Under the pieces are notes generated by a model. The model was not told the origin of the DNA and ran no database searches. It was given only the letters and a program-made list of their open reading frames with translations. A stretch of DNA of 64,000 bases. Source: CAVUCH01 sp963763095. GTDB lineage: Bacteria > Acidobacteriota > Vicinamibacteria > Vicinamibacterales > JAENWD01. The stretch spans positions 186,001 to 250,000 of the forward strand of contig CAVXNR010000015.1 of NCBI GenBank assembly GCA_963763095.1. The letters run 5' to 3'. The position numbers and the translations under genes were made by a program. Shown piece by piece: positions 20,033-29,006 of this stretch. How positions within the stretch are numbered: position 1 is the stretch's first letter; each line of letters starts with the position of its first letter.

Positions 20033-21670
20033 TCATGAGGCGGATGTCGGGCTGGTCAACGGACATCGGCCTCTCGACCCATCTCGATTTTCGCAGTACC
20101 CGATCGACCATCCTGAGCTCAGCAGATCCCGAAGCCTGTTCAAGTCTGGCGGCTTGACCACATGCTCGTCGAACCCGGAAGCATGGGCGCGCTGCTGGTC
20201 GTGTTCCTGTCCCCATCCGGTAAGCGCAATCAGCAGCACATCGCGATGGTCGGACGTTGAGCGAATCTGCCGCGCGACTTCATATCCATCCATGCCCGGC
20301 ATCCCGATATCGAGCAGCACTGAATCCGGAGCCAGTAAGTGAAGTTTCTCGAGCGCGTCAGGGCCGCTGTACGCGATCGACACGATCGCGCCCAGCGCGG
20401 TCAGCAGCTCCCCGAGCGTATCCGCGGCATCGCGGTTGTCATCGACGATCAGGATCCGTCGTCGCGGAAAATTATTTGGCGGCTTCGATTCGCTTAGCCG
20501 CAGCACGCGTTCCGCGCGCTCTGTGACAATCGGGAGCTCCACGATGAATTCACTCCCACGGCCCAGCCCGGCGCTGCGGGCCTCGACGCGCCCGCCATGG
20601 ATGCCGACGAGGCTACGAACCAGGGTCAGGCCAATGCCGAGGCCGCCCTGGGCACGCCGGTTTGATCGATCCACCTGCGTGAACATGTCGAATACGGACG
20701 TTAGCTGGTCCGCCGCGATGCCGATTCCGCTATCCCGAACCGAGATCAGCGCGCGTGCACCCTCCTGCCATACGCGAATCCATACGTGACCGCCGGTGTC
20801 GGTGTACTTCGCTGCATTCGTAAGGAGATTCGCAAACACCTGGGTCAACCGCACGGCATCTCCATACACCTTGACCGGCTCCGCGGGCACCTCGACGGTC
20901 AGTTGATGCCCTGCAGCGTCGAGGGACGGTCTGCTGGTGTCGATTGCCGACTGGACGACGAAGCCGAGATCGAGCGCTTCCCGTTGCAGCTCGATGAGAC
21001 CACGGGTGATGCGCGAGACCTCCAGCAGATCATTGACGAGGCGCATGAGATGGTTGATCTGACGATCCATCACCGCGCTCGCGCGTACCACAACCGGATC
21101 CTGCGTGCCGGCCATCTTCAGCAGGTGAACAGCCGCCAGGAGAGGCGCCAACGGGTTGCGCAGTTCATGACCGAGTGTTGCCAGGAATTCGTCTTTGCGT
21201 TGATCAGCAAGCTGCAGCGATTCTTCCGCGCGGGCACGCTCCGCCAGGTGTTCCCGAATCTGGTACTGACGCTCGCGCGCGCGCAGGGCTGTGCGCACCG
21301 CACTCACCAGGGTCGCGATCCGTACAGGCCGTTCGAGCAGCGTCACGTTTCCGAGCGTCCGTACTGCTTCGCCCGACTCCGCGGAATCCGCGCCGGGACG
21401 GGTCAGGATCAGCACCGGCAGATCGGACCATGGCGGCTGTGAGTCGAGAACCGCGCGAAGGGCGGTAATGTGTGCAGCCGACACGACCTCGTCCGGCAGC
21501 AACACTGCCCCGACGCTGTGATTCACCTCGTGAAGCAACGCCTCGAAGGTGCTGCACACGGCGACACGAATTCCGATCGACGACAGCGTGATCTGCGTCG
21601 TCGCGCCATCCTTGGCGGTTGCCGGCAGAAACAGCAGGCGGCGATCCAGTGAGGACGCGTCGGGGATCAC
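20033..21670 (-). CDS. Hybrid sensor histidine kinase with N-terminal pseudo-receiver and C-terminal receiver
   Basis: The 545-residue protein has three parts. Residues 1 to about 130 look like a receiver domain whose phospho-acceptor aspartate is not evident (GAVLLPDEVV) and whose conserved lysine is replaced by arginine (LLERPVR). Next come HisKA (LGHELRNPLAPLLAAVHLL) and HATPase (VFANLLTNAAKYT; GIGIGLTLVRSL-like G2 region). The C-terminal receiver is intact, with RRILIVDDNRDAAD and SVLLDIGMPGMDG. There is no membrane segment, so it is cytosolic. Its start overlaps the stop of the KaiC-like gene by 4 bases, implying one transcript and a shared pathway. Confidence 0.92.
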   Translation of the reverse strand: MIPDASSLDRRLLFLPATAKDGATTQITLSSIGIRVAVCSTFEALLHEVNHSVGAVLLPDEVVSAAHITALRAVLDSQPPWSDLPVLILTRPGADSAESGEAVRTLGNVTLLERPVRIATLVSAVRTALRARERQYQIREHLAERARAEESLQLADQRKDEFLATLGHELRNPLAPLLAAVHLLKMAGTQDPVVVRASAVMDRQINHLMRLVNDLLEVSRITRGLIELQREALDLGFVVQSAIDTSRPSLDAAGHQLTVEVPAEPVKVYGDAVRLTQVFANLLTNAAKYTDTGGHVWIRVWQEGARALISVRDSGIGIAADQLTSVFDMFTQVDRSNRRAQGGLGIGLTLVRSLVGIHGGRVEARSAGLGRGSEFIVELPIVTERAERVLRLSESKPPNNFPRRRILIVDDNRDAADTLGELLTALGAIVSIAYSGPDALEKLHLLAPDSVLLDIGMPGMDGYEVARQIRSTSDHRDVLLIALTGWGQEHDQQRAHASGFDEHVVKPPDLNRLRDLLSSGWSIGYCENRDGSRGRCPLTSPTSAS

Positions 21671-23175
21671 GCTGGCTCTTTGTCCCGAGCAGCCGTGAGG
21701 GCGCCTTCGTACATGGGCACGCCGGTCAACACACCGCGGAATTCACGAAGGATGTCGCCAACCATGATGCACCCTCCGTCGAGCCTGAACTCTCGCAGCG
21801 TGCGCTCATGCTGACTGCCGCGCTTCTTCATCACGGAAATCGCTTGTCGAACCTCGCCCCTGTCTTCGAAATACCGCAGAAGAATCACCGCATCTGCGAG
21901 GTAGCTCGCGTCGACAGGCGTGACCATCTGGCTACCCACCAGCCCCTGGTGCGCGGCCACCAGGATTGTCGCGACGCCCTTCTGTCCCAGATACATCAGC
22001 AGCTCGTGCAACTGGATCGTCAGATGCCGCTCTTGCGGCATCGCGTTCAGGAATCCATTCAAGCTGTCGATCACGACAACCGTGGCAGCTTTCTGTTCGA
22101 CCGCCGTTCGGATGGCGTGGATGAACTCACCTGGCGTGAGCTCGGCAGGGTCGACCTGTTGCAGCGAGATGTTGCCCGCGTCGATATGCGAGCCGATGTC
22201 AATCCCCAGATGTCGGCACCGCGTCAGGAGGGTCGCGGGACGCTCATCGAATACGAACAATGCAGCGTGCTGTTTGCGAGATGCGGCGGCCGAGGCGAAC
22301 TGGGCGGCCAGCGTCGATTTTCCCGTGCCCGCCGCACCGACAATGAGGGTGCTCGTACCTTGCTCGAGGCCCCCGCCGAGCAGAGCATCGAGCGCAGGAA
22401 GATCGCTCGGCAGCTTCGCCTGGGCCATCACCTGTCGATGTTCGGCCGCTACCAGCCGGGGAAATACCTCGAGGCCGCCACGATTGATCGCGTAGTCGTG
22501 AAAGCCGCCGCGAAACTTGACGCCGCGGTATTTGACGACGCGCAACCGGCGTCGCTCCGCGCCGAAATCAGGATTCAGCTGCTCGAGCAGAATGACGCCA
22601 TGAGCAATGCTCTGCACCTGGAGATCGCGGTCCGTCGCGGTGAGGTCATCGAGAAGGATGACGGTGCAGTCGCGGGTGGCAAAAAATTGTTTGAGCGCCA
22701 GAATTTGTCGGCGATAGCGCAGTGCCGTCCCGGCCAGGAGCCGCAATTCCGACAGCGAGTCGAAGACAACGCGAGTCGGCCTGAGACGCTCAACATCTTC
22801 CAGGATCAGCTTGGTCGTTGACGCCAACTCGATCTCCGACGGATGGAACATCGTGTTCTGCTCGTCGGGATCGAGCGCCGCCTCGGGAGGGGTCAGCTCG
22901 CGGATCTGAATGCCTTCGAGTCCCCACCCATGGGATTCGGCAACCGCCCTGAGCTCCTCCTCGGTTTCTGAAAGCGTGACGTACAGGACGGGCTCGCCAT
23001 TCTGCGCGCCAGCCTGCAGGTACTGAAGAGCTAGCGTTGTCTTGCCAGAACCCGGAACACCCTCGACCAGAAACAGGCGTCTGCGCGCCAGGCCGCCACC
23101 GAGAATGTCGTCGAGACCCGCGATGCCCGTCGGGGCGGTCTTTGGGGAAGTGCGCACGACAGGAGGCTCCTGCAT
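21667..23175 (-). CDS. KaiC-like tandem RecA-fold ATPase
   Basis: This 502-residue protein has two KaiC/RecA domains. The first carries Walker A in EGVPGSGKTTLALQYL with the KaiC signature GIAGLDDILGGGL, the second carries VGAAGTGKSTLAAQFA. The C-terminus has EFRGVLTGVP, common in KaiC-like circadian-clock or signalling ATPases outside cyanobacteria. No kaiA or kaiB is in the window, so a clock role is not implied. ATG 23175 is preferred over TTG 23193, with GAGAAG just upstream. It is coupled to the downstream histidine kinase. Confidence 0.92.
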   Translation of the reverse strand: MQEPPVVRTSPKTAPTGIAGLDDILGGGLARRRLFLVEGVPGSGKTTLALQYLQAGAQNGEPVLYVTLSETEEELRAVAESHGWGLEGIQIRELTPPEAALDPDEQNTMFHPSEIELASTTKLILEDVERLRPTRVVFDSLSELRLLAGTALRYRRQILALKQFFATRDCTVILLDDLTATDRDLQVQSIAHGVILLEQLNPDFGAERRRLRVVKYRGVKFRGGFHDYAINRGGLEVFPRLVAAEHRQVMAQAKLPSDLPALDALLGGGLEQGTSTLIVGAAGTGKSTLAAQFASAAASRKQHAALFVFDERPATLLTRCRHLGIDIGSHIDAGNISLQQVDPAELTPGEFIHAIRTAVEQKAATVVVIDSLNGFLNAMPQERHLTIQLHELLMYLGQKGVATILVAAHQGLVGSQMVTPVDASYLADAVILLRYFEDRGEVRQAISVMKKRGSQHERTLREFRLDGGCIMVGDILREFRGVLTGVPMYEGALTAARDKEPA

Positions 23176-23210
23176 CGCTTCTCGTGATCTCAAGTTGCGT
23201 CTTGTCGGCG

Positions 23211-23238
23211 AATCCGGCGAATCCGGCGAATCCGGGAC
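23211..23238. repeat. Three 9-bp CGAATCCGG units upstream of the KaiC-like gene
   Basis: The 9-bp unit CGAATCCGG is repeated three times without spacing, within 65 bases of the KaiC-like start. It may be slippage or a regulatory iteration. Confidence 0.6.
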
Positions 23239-23239
23239 G

Positions 23240-23690
23240 TCTCATTGATCGGGCCGGCCCGAGGCCAACCCGTCGCATCGCCGTACGAACTCTACATCAA
23301 TCTTTTAAAAGCTTGAGTTGTGCAATGGACGGGAGTGTTCGGCGACGGCAGGCCTCGCAACGCCTCGCGGCGGCGAAACGAACAGAGTTCCTGTGATCGA
23401 GATCGTCCGCGTGTTGCACGAACGGAGGGAACCGAGCCGCCGCCCCCTGCCTGGTTAATGTGCTGCACTCCGGCGTCCTTGTCGCCGGGCAGTACGCAGC
23501 GTTTGCCCGAAGTGGAGACGGCGGGAACGAAGGGCGCGAGGGCCCATATTCATCGAAAAGTTGGTGAGGGCGGCGGAAGTTGAACCCGTGACCTGTGGGT
23601 TACGATCCGCAACGAACATGCGGTCGAGTCAACGTGTACGGCCTCGGACAGCCTGCGGCGACAGCCTGAACGGTGACCAACGCCCGCGCC
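23240..23690. other. Gene-free stretch
   Basis: No convincing coding sequence was found on either strand between the KaiC-like gene promoter side and the end of the PEP-CTERM gene. An AT-rich patch near 23302 (ATCTTTTAAAAGCTT) could hold promoter elements. A tRNA-like 3'-half fragment at about 23580-23620 does not fold and is treated as noise. Confidence 0.5.
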
Positions 23691-24326
23691 TCATGGCGCG
23701 GCTCGTGGTCGGCGAAGCGGCTTACGCAGCAGAAGCCAACCCACGCCCAAACCGAGCACCGTCAGGAAGAGTGAGCCGGGTTCCGGCACGGGCGCTGACG
23801 CCCTCTCGATTACGTATCCCGCAATGTGCGGAGTGAAACCCTCGTCGTTCCACAGATTGGGCGCGCCCAGAGGCCCCGCAGAACCCGAGATTCCCAGATA
23901 CTGCTCGCTGCCGGGGCCGTAGAAGTCATTCGGTTCCGAGAATGACGTGCGGTTCCAGTTCGTGTAGGTGAACGCCTCGCCGGTGACCCATCTCCAGTTC
24001 TCATCTGCCGCCTGGGTTGACAGCGGGTCCTGAAAACCGCCGAGCCAGAATTCCACACCGGATAACGGCAGAGAACCTACAAACCCCTGCTCAGCTGCGC
24101 TGGTGATGGTAGCTAAGTGCCAGCCGCCAGGAAGGGTGGACGTCGCCTGCCGGGCTGCGTCCCAACTGATCCCGTCAGCCCCAACCACGGCATACTCATG
24201 GCCGTTTCCCTCCCAAGTTATTGCCGAACTCACAACCGACGTGAGCTGGATGGGGTCCGCCGATGACGTGGAGACCGTCGCCACGATCAGGAGAACAGGT
24301 AGAATCCAGCACTTCATCCTGAGCAT
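23691..24326 (-). CDS. PEP-CTERM surface protein with C-type lectin-like domain
   Basis: The 211-residue exported protein starts with a signal peptide (MLRMKCWILPVLLIVATVS), has a C-type lectin-like domain (HLATITSAAEQGFV, WLGGFQD, WRWVTGEAFTYTNW, LWNDEGF) and ends in a PEP-CTERM sorting tag, VPEPGSLFLTVLGLG, with a basic tail. Such proteins are processed by an exosortase and exported to the surface or exopolysaccharide. ATG 24326 is chosen because GGGAGGA lies about 8 bases upstream. No exosortase gene is in the window. Confidence 0.9.
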   Translation of the reverse strand: MLRMKCWILPVLLIVATVSTSSADPIQLTSVVSSAITWEGNGHEYAVVGADGISWDAARQATSTLPGGWHLATITSAAEQGFVGSLPLSGVEFWLGGFQDPLSTQAADENWRWVTGEAFTYTNWNRTSFSEPNDFYGPGSEQYLGISGSAGPLGAPNLWNDEGFTPHIAGYVIERASAPVPEPGSLFLTVLGLGVGWLLLRKPLRRPRAAP

Positions 24327-24647
24327 TGATTCCTCCCAAACGCTGCCTGCCCAGAGGCGCACCCATTGCAACGCGTATGCCTCGTCGGAGTGGTTTCGCC
24401 CCGGAAACTCAGCACGCGTCAGCAGCTGCCGTTGCCTCCGTGTGGTCATCCTCGCTCCATATACCACAGGCTACGGCTGTGAACCAGTAATTCGCGGCCG
24501 CGAGTTGATCACAGAGACGAAGCGGGATGCGGGTTCTCGTTTGCGTGGGCCTGCGTTGTCCACAACTCGATTCGTCGGGGTGACGAACGAGACCACCACA
24601 GCCGATCTGTCGCAGCTCGACCGATTCCGAGCGCTGCCCAAACGGTG
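24327..24647. other. Intergenic region between divergent genes
   Basis: No credible gene was found. Open frames on both strands here lack family features. The region holds the upstream signals of the PEP-CTERM gene (minus) and leads into the promoter of the zinc-ribbon gene (plus). Confidence 0.5.
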
Positions 24648-24676
24648 TTGCGCGCCTGCTGCGGCAGGCGTATATT
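24648..24676 (+). promoter_or_regulatory. Probable sigma-70 promoter of the zinc-ribbon gene
   Basis: TTGCGC at 24648-24653 and TATATT at 24671-24676 are separated by 17 bp, in an AT-rich patch that stands out from its surroundings, about 50 bases before ATG 24729. Confidence 0.45.
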
Positions 24677-24728
24677 TCGTCTGTATACAACACAAAAGGG
24701 GGCCGTCTTTCTTCAAGAGGCTCGCAGC

Positions 24729-24911
24729 ATGCACGTTCGATCCAAGCAATCTCGGAAGTTCGAGCCTGTTCTCAAGGGGCTCGCCTGCCTCAATTGCCAC
24801 CAACACGCTTTTACCGTCGCCCTCGTCACGGACCATCACCTGTACCTGCGGTGCAATCATTGCGGCCAACCGCTTACGATCCCCGAGCGGCGAACCGTAC
24901 CGTCGCACTAG
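24729..24911 (+). CDS. Small zinc-ribbon protein
   Basis: The 60-residue protein has CLNC and CNHC knuckles separated by 20 residues (HQHAFTVALVTDHHLYLR between) and a GQPLTIPERR tail. Spacing matches the gene at 19791, suggesting paralogy. A promoter-like sequence lies just upstream. ATG 24729 gives the conserved core; an upstream in-frame extension is cysteine-rich but unlike the paralogue. Function unknown. Confidence 0.6.
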   Translation: MHVRSKQSRKFEPVLKGLACLNCHQHAFTVALVTDHHLYLRCNHCGQPLTIPERRTVPSH

Positions 24912-25170
24912 ACAAACAGCGCGCTCTGACTGACCCCTGAAACATCAGGAGCGAGCGATCACTGCGCGCTGATGGCCGGCGTGCGTCTGACTTTCTTCGG
25001 GAGACTTGTTGAATGCCATGCTCTCGAGGGCCCGAGGAGGAGATCCGCGCTGAATTCGTGGATGTGCGAAGACATCGTTACTGTGCAGGCTTCACTGCAC
25101 TTGGCCATCATCCCGCGCGCTCTCGACGTACGCGTCAATGAGGGAGTCGATCCGCCTTGAGCGCACAGCG

Positions 25171-26688
25171 CTAAGGAAGGATGTCGATGCGGTACTGGAT
25201 CGCCTCGGCGATGTGCTCCTCCCCAACCCGTTCGCTCGCCGCCAGGTCCGCGATCGTCCGCGCCACCTTGAGCACGCGATCGTAGGCGCGGGGGCTGAGC
25301 GCGAGCCGCTCGGCGGCGGCAGCGAGCAGGCCGGCGCCGGCCGTTCCGAGCGCGCACCACCGCGCGAGGCCGCGCCCGTCCAAATCGGCGTTGACATGCG
25401 TGGCGCCACGCGAATGCCGGTCGGCCTGAATTGCCCGCGCCGCTTCGACTCGTGCGCGGACATGCGCGGACGGCTCACCGGGCGCGACGGCGGCGAGGGC
25501 TCCGGATGACACGGCGGGCACGTCAACGATTAGGTCGATGCGGTCGCGAAGCGGACCCGAGAGCCGTCCGCAGTAGCGCGAGACTTGCAGCGGGGTGCAG
25601 CGGCATTCCCGCACCGGATGGCCGCGCAGCCCGCAGGGACACGGGTTCATCGCCCCGATCAGCATGAACCGGGCAGGGAATACGGCGGTCCGGGCGGCGC
25701 GTGCCACGGTCATGGTTCCGAGTTCGAGCGGCTGTCGCAGCACTTCCAGTGCCCGCCGGTCGAACTCCGGCATCTCGTCGAGAAACAGGACGCCGTTGTG
25801 GGCCAGGCTGATTTCCCCCGGCCGCGGAATGGTACCGCCGCCCGCCAGCGCGACGTCGGAGATGGTGTGATGCGGTGAGCGGAAGGGCCGCGCGCCGAGC
25901 AGGCCGGCGCCGGCCGGCAGCGTGCCGGCGACCGAGTGGATGGCGCTCGACTCGAGCGACTCATCGAAGGTCAGCGCCGGCAGGATCGCCGGCACACGCC
26001 GGGCGAGCATGGTTTTGCCGCCGCCCGGAGGCCCAACCAGCAGCAGGTGGTGCCGTCCGGCCGCAGCAATTTCGAGCGCGCGGCGGGCGAGACCCTGACC
26101 GCGCACTTCGGCGAGGTCTGGCTGGTGGCCCGGCGGCGCGGCACGGGCCGCGGGACGCGGCAGCCGGTCAGCGGTCGTAGGGTCGTTCAGCACCCGCACG
26201 GCTTCGGTCAGGGACGTAACCGGCCATATGCGCAGCCCTGCGACGACAGCGGCTTCCGCCGCGTTCGGCGCCGGCAGCAGGAGGGTCGTGGCGCCGTGGG
26301 CGCGCGCGGCCACCGCGATCGGAAGCACGCCGCGGGCAGACTGGATCGCGCCGTCGAGGGAGAGCTCCCCGATCAGCACCACGTCTTCCACGGCCCTGCA
26401 CTCGACCACGCCCGCGGCGGCGAGCACGCCCAACGCGATCGGCAGATCGAACGCGGCGCCAGCCTTCCGCACGTCGGCCGGCGCCAGGTTCACGGTGACG
26501 CGTTCGGAGGGAAACTCGAAGCCGCAGTTGCGGATGGCCGCGCGCACGCGATCGCGGCTCTCCCGCACGCTGGCATCGGGCAGGCCGACCATCGTGAACA
26601 TCGGGAGCCCGAACGAGACGTCGACTTCGACGTGGACCGCGACGGCCTCGATGCCAAAAACCGCGGCCGTCCTGACGCAGGCCAGCAT
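25171..26688 (-). CDS. comM: ComM/YifB family AAA+ ATPase (Mg-chelatase-like)
   Basis: The 505-residue protein matches ComM, a hexameric helicase-like ATPase that promotes branch migration during natural transformation. The N-terminal lon-protease-like domain opens with VRTAAVFGIEAVAVHVEVDV; the AAA domain has Walker A GPPGGGKTMLARRVP and LFLDEMPEF as Walker B; a zinc-like CPCGLRGHPVRECRC segment follows. Length equals that of well-known members (about 505). ATG 26688 is chosen since the longer frame adds 37 unrelated residues. Only comM, not other competence genes, is visible. Confidence 0.93.
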   Translation of the reverse strand: MLACVRTAAVFGIEAVAVHVEVDVSFGLPMFTMVGLPDASVRESRDRVRAAIRNCGFEFPSERVTVNLAPADVRKAGAAFDLPIALGVLAAAGVVECRAVEDVVLIGELSLDGAIQSARGVLPIAVAARAHGATTLLLPAPNAAEAAVVAGLRIWPVTSLTEAVRVLNDPTTADRLPRPAARAAPPGHQPDLAEVRGQGLARRALEIAAAGRHHLLLVGPPGGGKTMLARRVPAILPALTFDESLESSAIHSVAGTLPAGAGLLGARPFRSPHHTISDVALAGGGTIPRPGEISLAHNGVLFLDEMPEFDRRALEVLRQPLELGTMTVARAARTAVFPARFMLIGAMNPCPCGLRGHPVRECRCTPLQVSRYCGRLSGPLRDRIDLIVDVPAVSSGALAAVAPGEPSAHVRARVEAARAIQADRHSRGATHVNADLDGRGLARWCALGTAGAGLLAAAAERLALSPRAYDRVLKVARTIADLAASERVGEEHIAEAIQYRIDILP

Positions 26689-26935
26689 CGAGGGACGTGC
26701 GTGCAAGGGACGCGACAGGCCGCGTGAAGCACGAGCGGGCACGAACTTGGGCCAATTCGCCAGACGCGTCCAACTGGATGCCTGATTTTGCGCGACCACG
26801 CCGCAGGTGGCAGTGCAGAGATTGCCACCCGGGAGCGCACCGAAGCGCGAGCGGTCTGTGATCCGGAATGCGGGGAAGGGGACGGGATACGAGGCGGGTC
26901 CGCCCGCCTCGTCATCCGTTCAGCCCCGTGAGCCT

Positions 26936-28693
26936 TTAGCGGGACTGCGGGCGCGAGCCCGTCTTCGTGAAGATCATCAGGCGGTCGCCGGCGCTGACGT
27001 GGGTGCTGGGCAGGTGGTTCCAGAGCCGCAGAGAGGCCACGGTGGTGCGGAACACGCGGGCGATCGACGACAGCGTGTCACCCTTCTTCACCTGGTAGAT
27101 CAGCCGTGCGTCCTTCGATTGCGCGGCTGACGGCGCGTCGGAGACCAGCCGGTCGCCGCCTGCGACGCGGCGCGATTCGGCAACGGGCACCGGCCGATCG
27201 GGGCGAGCCGCCATCAGCGTGGCGGGCGGTCGCGGAATCACGAGTTGCTGGCCGGCCCTCACCCGTGACCCAGACGCGAGATAGTTCGCTTGCGCCAGTT
27301 CGGTCCGGTTGACGCGCAGCTTCCGCGCGATGGTCTGAAGGGACTCGCCGGGCCGCACCGTGTACCAGTTGAGGGCCGCGCGTTCGGCCGGAAGCATGCG
27401 CTGGACTCTGTCCTGCACGGCGTCCGCCGAACCCTCCGGGACGTTCAACGCATACGTCCCTGCCTTGACCGGTGTCGTCCACCGACGCAGCTCGGGGTTC
27501 AGCGTCTGAATGGTGTCGATGGAGGTGCCGGTCCACTCGGCGATACGGCGGAGATCCACCGGCCTTGGCAAAACCACTTTCTCGCTGGCTACGGCAGGCA
27601 GCGGCTGCACGTCGAAGCCATACTGCGCCGGGTTCCGGGCGATCACAATCGCCGCGAGGATCATGGGGACGTACTCACGGGTCTCCCGGGGAAGGTACCG
27701 GGACGTCTCGGTGAGGGACCAGAACTCCCGCACCCCCGACCGCTGCATCGCCCGCTGCACCCGGCCCGGTCCGCCGTTGTACGACGCGAGCGCCAGGTGC
27801 CAGTCACCGCCGAACATCCCCCGCAGCGTCTTGAGATACTTCGCCGCCGCCAGGGTGGCCTTCTCAGGGTCGGATCGCTCGTCGACGTACCAGTCGTGCT
27901 GCAGGCCGTTCTCCACCGCCGTGCCCCGCATGAATTGCCACACACCGCGCGCCTTGGCGCGCGACAACGCATTTGGCTTGAAGGCACTCTCGACCAGCGG
28001 GACGTACGCCAGATCCAGCGGCAACCCTTCCGCACGGAACACGCTCTGAATCATGGGCAGGTACTTGCTGCCGCGCGCGAGACCTTCGGTGATGAAGGTG
28101 CGCAGCCGCCCCTGAAACAGCTCGATGTAACTGAGCACGCGCGGGTTGAGGGGAATCGGCACGTCGTGTGACGTGCTCTCGAGGTCGCTTCTGACCGCTT
28201 GCGTCAATTCGGCGGTTGGCGCCGGCTTGTCGAACAGCGACAAGGCCAACAGCTCGTCGATTGTCGCTGGCTCGGACGGCTTTTCGCTGAACCCATCGCC
28301 CTCGGTCAGCGCCGAAATCTCATAGGCGCTGATCCGATCCACCAGGCGATCGAAATGCTCACGGATGCGCGGTTCCGATCGCGCCCCATATGGTGACTCG
28401 AGCAGCACTTCGAGTGCCCGGTTGAACTCGACTTTCGCTTGACTCAGGTGCCCGAGCTCCAGTTCATGCTGCCCGGACGCGAAGAAGTGTTGGGAGGTAT
28501 CGATCAGCGCGAGGACCGGGTCGGCCGGAGCTGGCAACGGAGGGAGCGGCGCCTGCGGGGCAACCTGATTACCCTGGGCTGCGGGCGTCACCTGCGGCGT
28601 GCCCTGGTGGCGCGCGGCGGACCCGCAGCCCAGGGTGAACGTTGCCGCGACGGCGGGGGCCACCAGCAAGGGTAGCCAGGAGTGCTTCACCAT
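26936..28693 (-). CDS. mltD: LysM-containing membrane-bound lytic transglycosylase (MltD-like) lipoprotein
   Basis: This 585-residue protein has a lipoprotein signal with lipobox FTLGC and a lytic transglycosylase domain with the catalytic glutamate in VPLVESAFKPNALSRAKA and the GVWQFM and LALASYNGGPGRV motifs. LysM modules follow towards the C-terminus (NWYTVRPGESLQTIARKL and IYQVKKGDTLSSIARVF). It cleaves glycan strands of peptidoglycan while anchored to a membrane. ATG 28693 is chosen because GGAG lies just upstream and the lipobox then falls at a normal distance. The longer frame to 28759 lacks support. Confidence 0.93.
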   Translation of the reverse strand: MVKHSWLPLLVAPAVAATFTLGCGSAARHQGTPQVTPAAQGNQVAPQAPLPPLPAPADPVLALIDTSQHFFASGQHELELGHLSQAKVEFNRALEVLLESPYGARSEPRIREHFDRLVDRISAYEISALTEGDGFSEKPSEPATIDELLALSLFDKPAPTAELTQAVRSDLESTSHDVPIPLNPRVLSYIELFQGRLRTFITEGLARGSKYLPMIQSVFRAEGLPLDLAYVPLVESAFKPNALSRAKARGVWQFMRGTAVENGLQHDWYVDERSDPEKATLAAAKYLKTLRGMFGGDWHLALASYNGGPGRVQRAMQRSGVREFWSLTETSRYLPRETREYVPMILAAIVIARNPAQYGFDVQPLPAVASEKVVLPRPVDLRRIAEWTGTSIDTIQTLNPELRRWTTPVKAGTYALNVPEGSADAVQDRVQRMLPAERAALNWYTVRPGESLQTIARKLRVNRTELAQANYLASGSRVRAGQQLVIPRPPATLMAARPDRPVPVAESRRVAGGDRLVSDAPSAAQSKDARLIYQVKKGDTLSSIARVFRTTVASLRLWNHLPSTHVSAGDRLMIFTKTGSRPQSR

Positions 28694-29006
28694 TGGGCGC
28701 TCCGCGAAAGGTTCCGCTCGCCGCGGGGGCGTTGAACGGGCCCCGTTGGCGACGCGCACGCCACGTCCTGCGATCGATGACGCACGCTGCGGAAAATTTC
28801 CGTTCCGGATGCGCCCGGAACGGCCTGTCGTCGTCGCCCCCCGTGTGGGGGCTCCCGATCGTGCATCGCGCGCCCGGTGGGGGCGGGCAGCGGGATGCGG
28901 CTACTACGGACTGCACACAGCCGCAGCGGGGTACGGCTGAAGCATGAGCTTACCATGCGGCCCTGGCATGGTCAATCGTAAGTACCTGTGCACTCAGCGG
29001 TACTGG
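28694..29006. other. Intergenic region upstream of mltD
   Basis: This stretch lies between the mltD start and the aldehyde dehydrogenase stop. No coding sequence was found; it should hold the mltD promoter. GTACTGG and similar short motifs are not recognisable as regulatory sites. Confidence 0.5.

Noticed and set aside
23211..23238. CGAATCCGG triplet as a CRISPR-like array
   Set aside because: Units are contiguous 9-mers without spacers.
23580..23620. A tRNA-like 3' half near AACCCACAGGTCACGGGTTCAA on the minus strand
   Set aside because: The anticodon stem pairs only two bases and the T-stem does not close; no acceptor partner was found.
24972..25160. A 62-residue plus-strand frame between the zinc ribbon and comM
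   Set aside because: It has no ribosome binding site or family features and overlaps nothing that supports coding.
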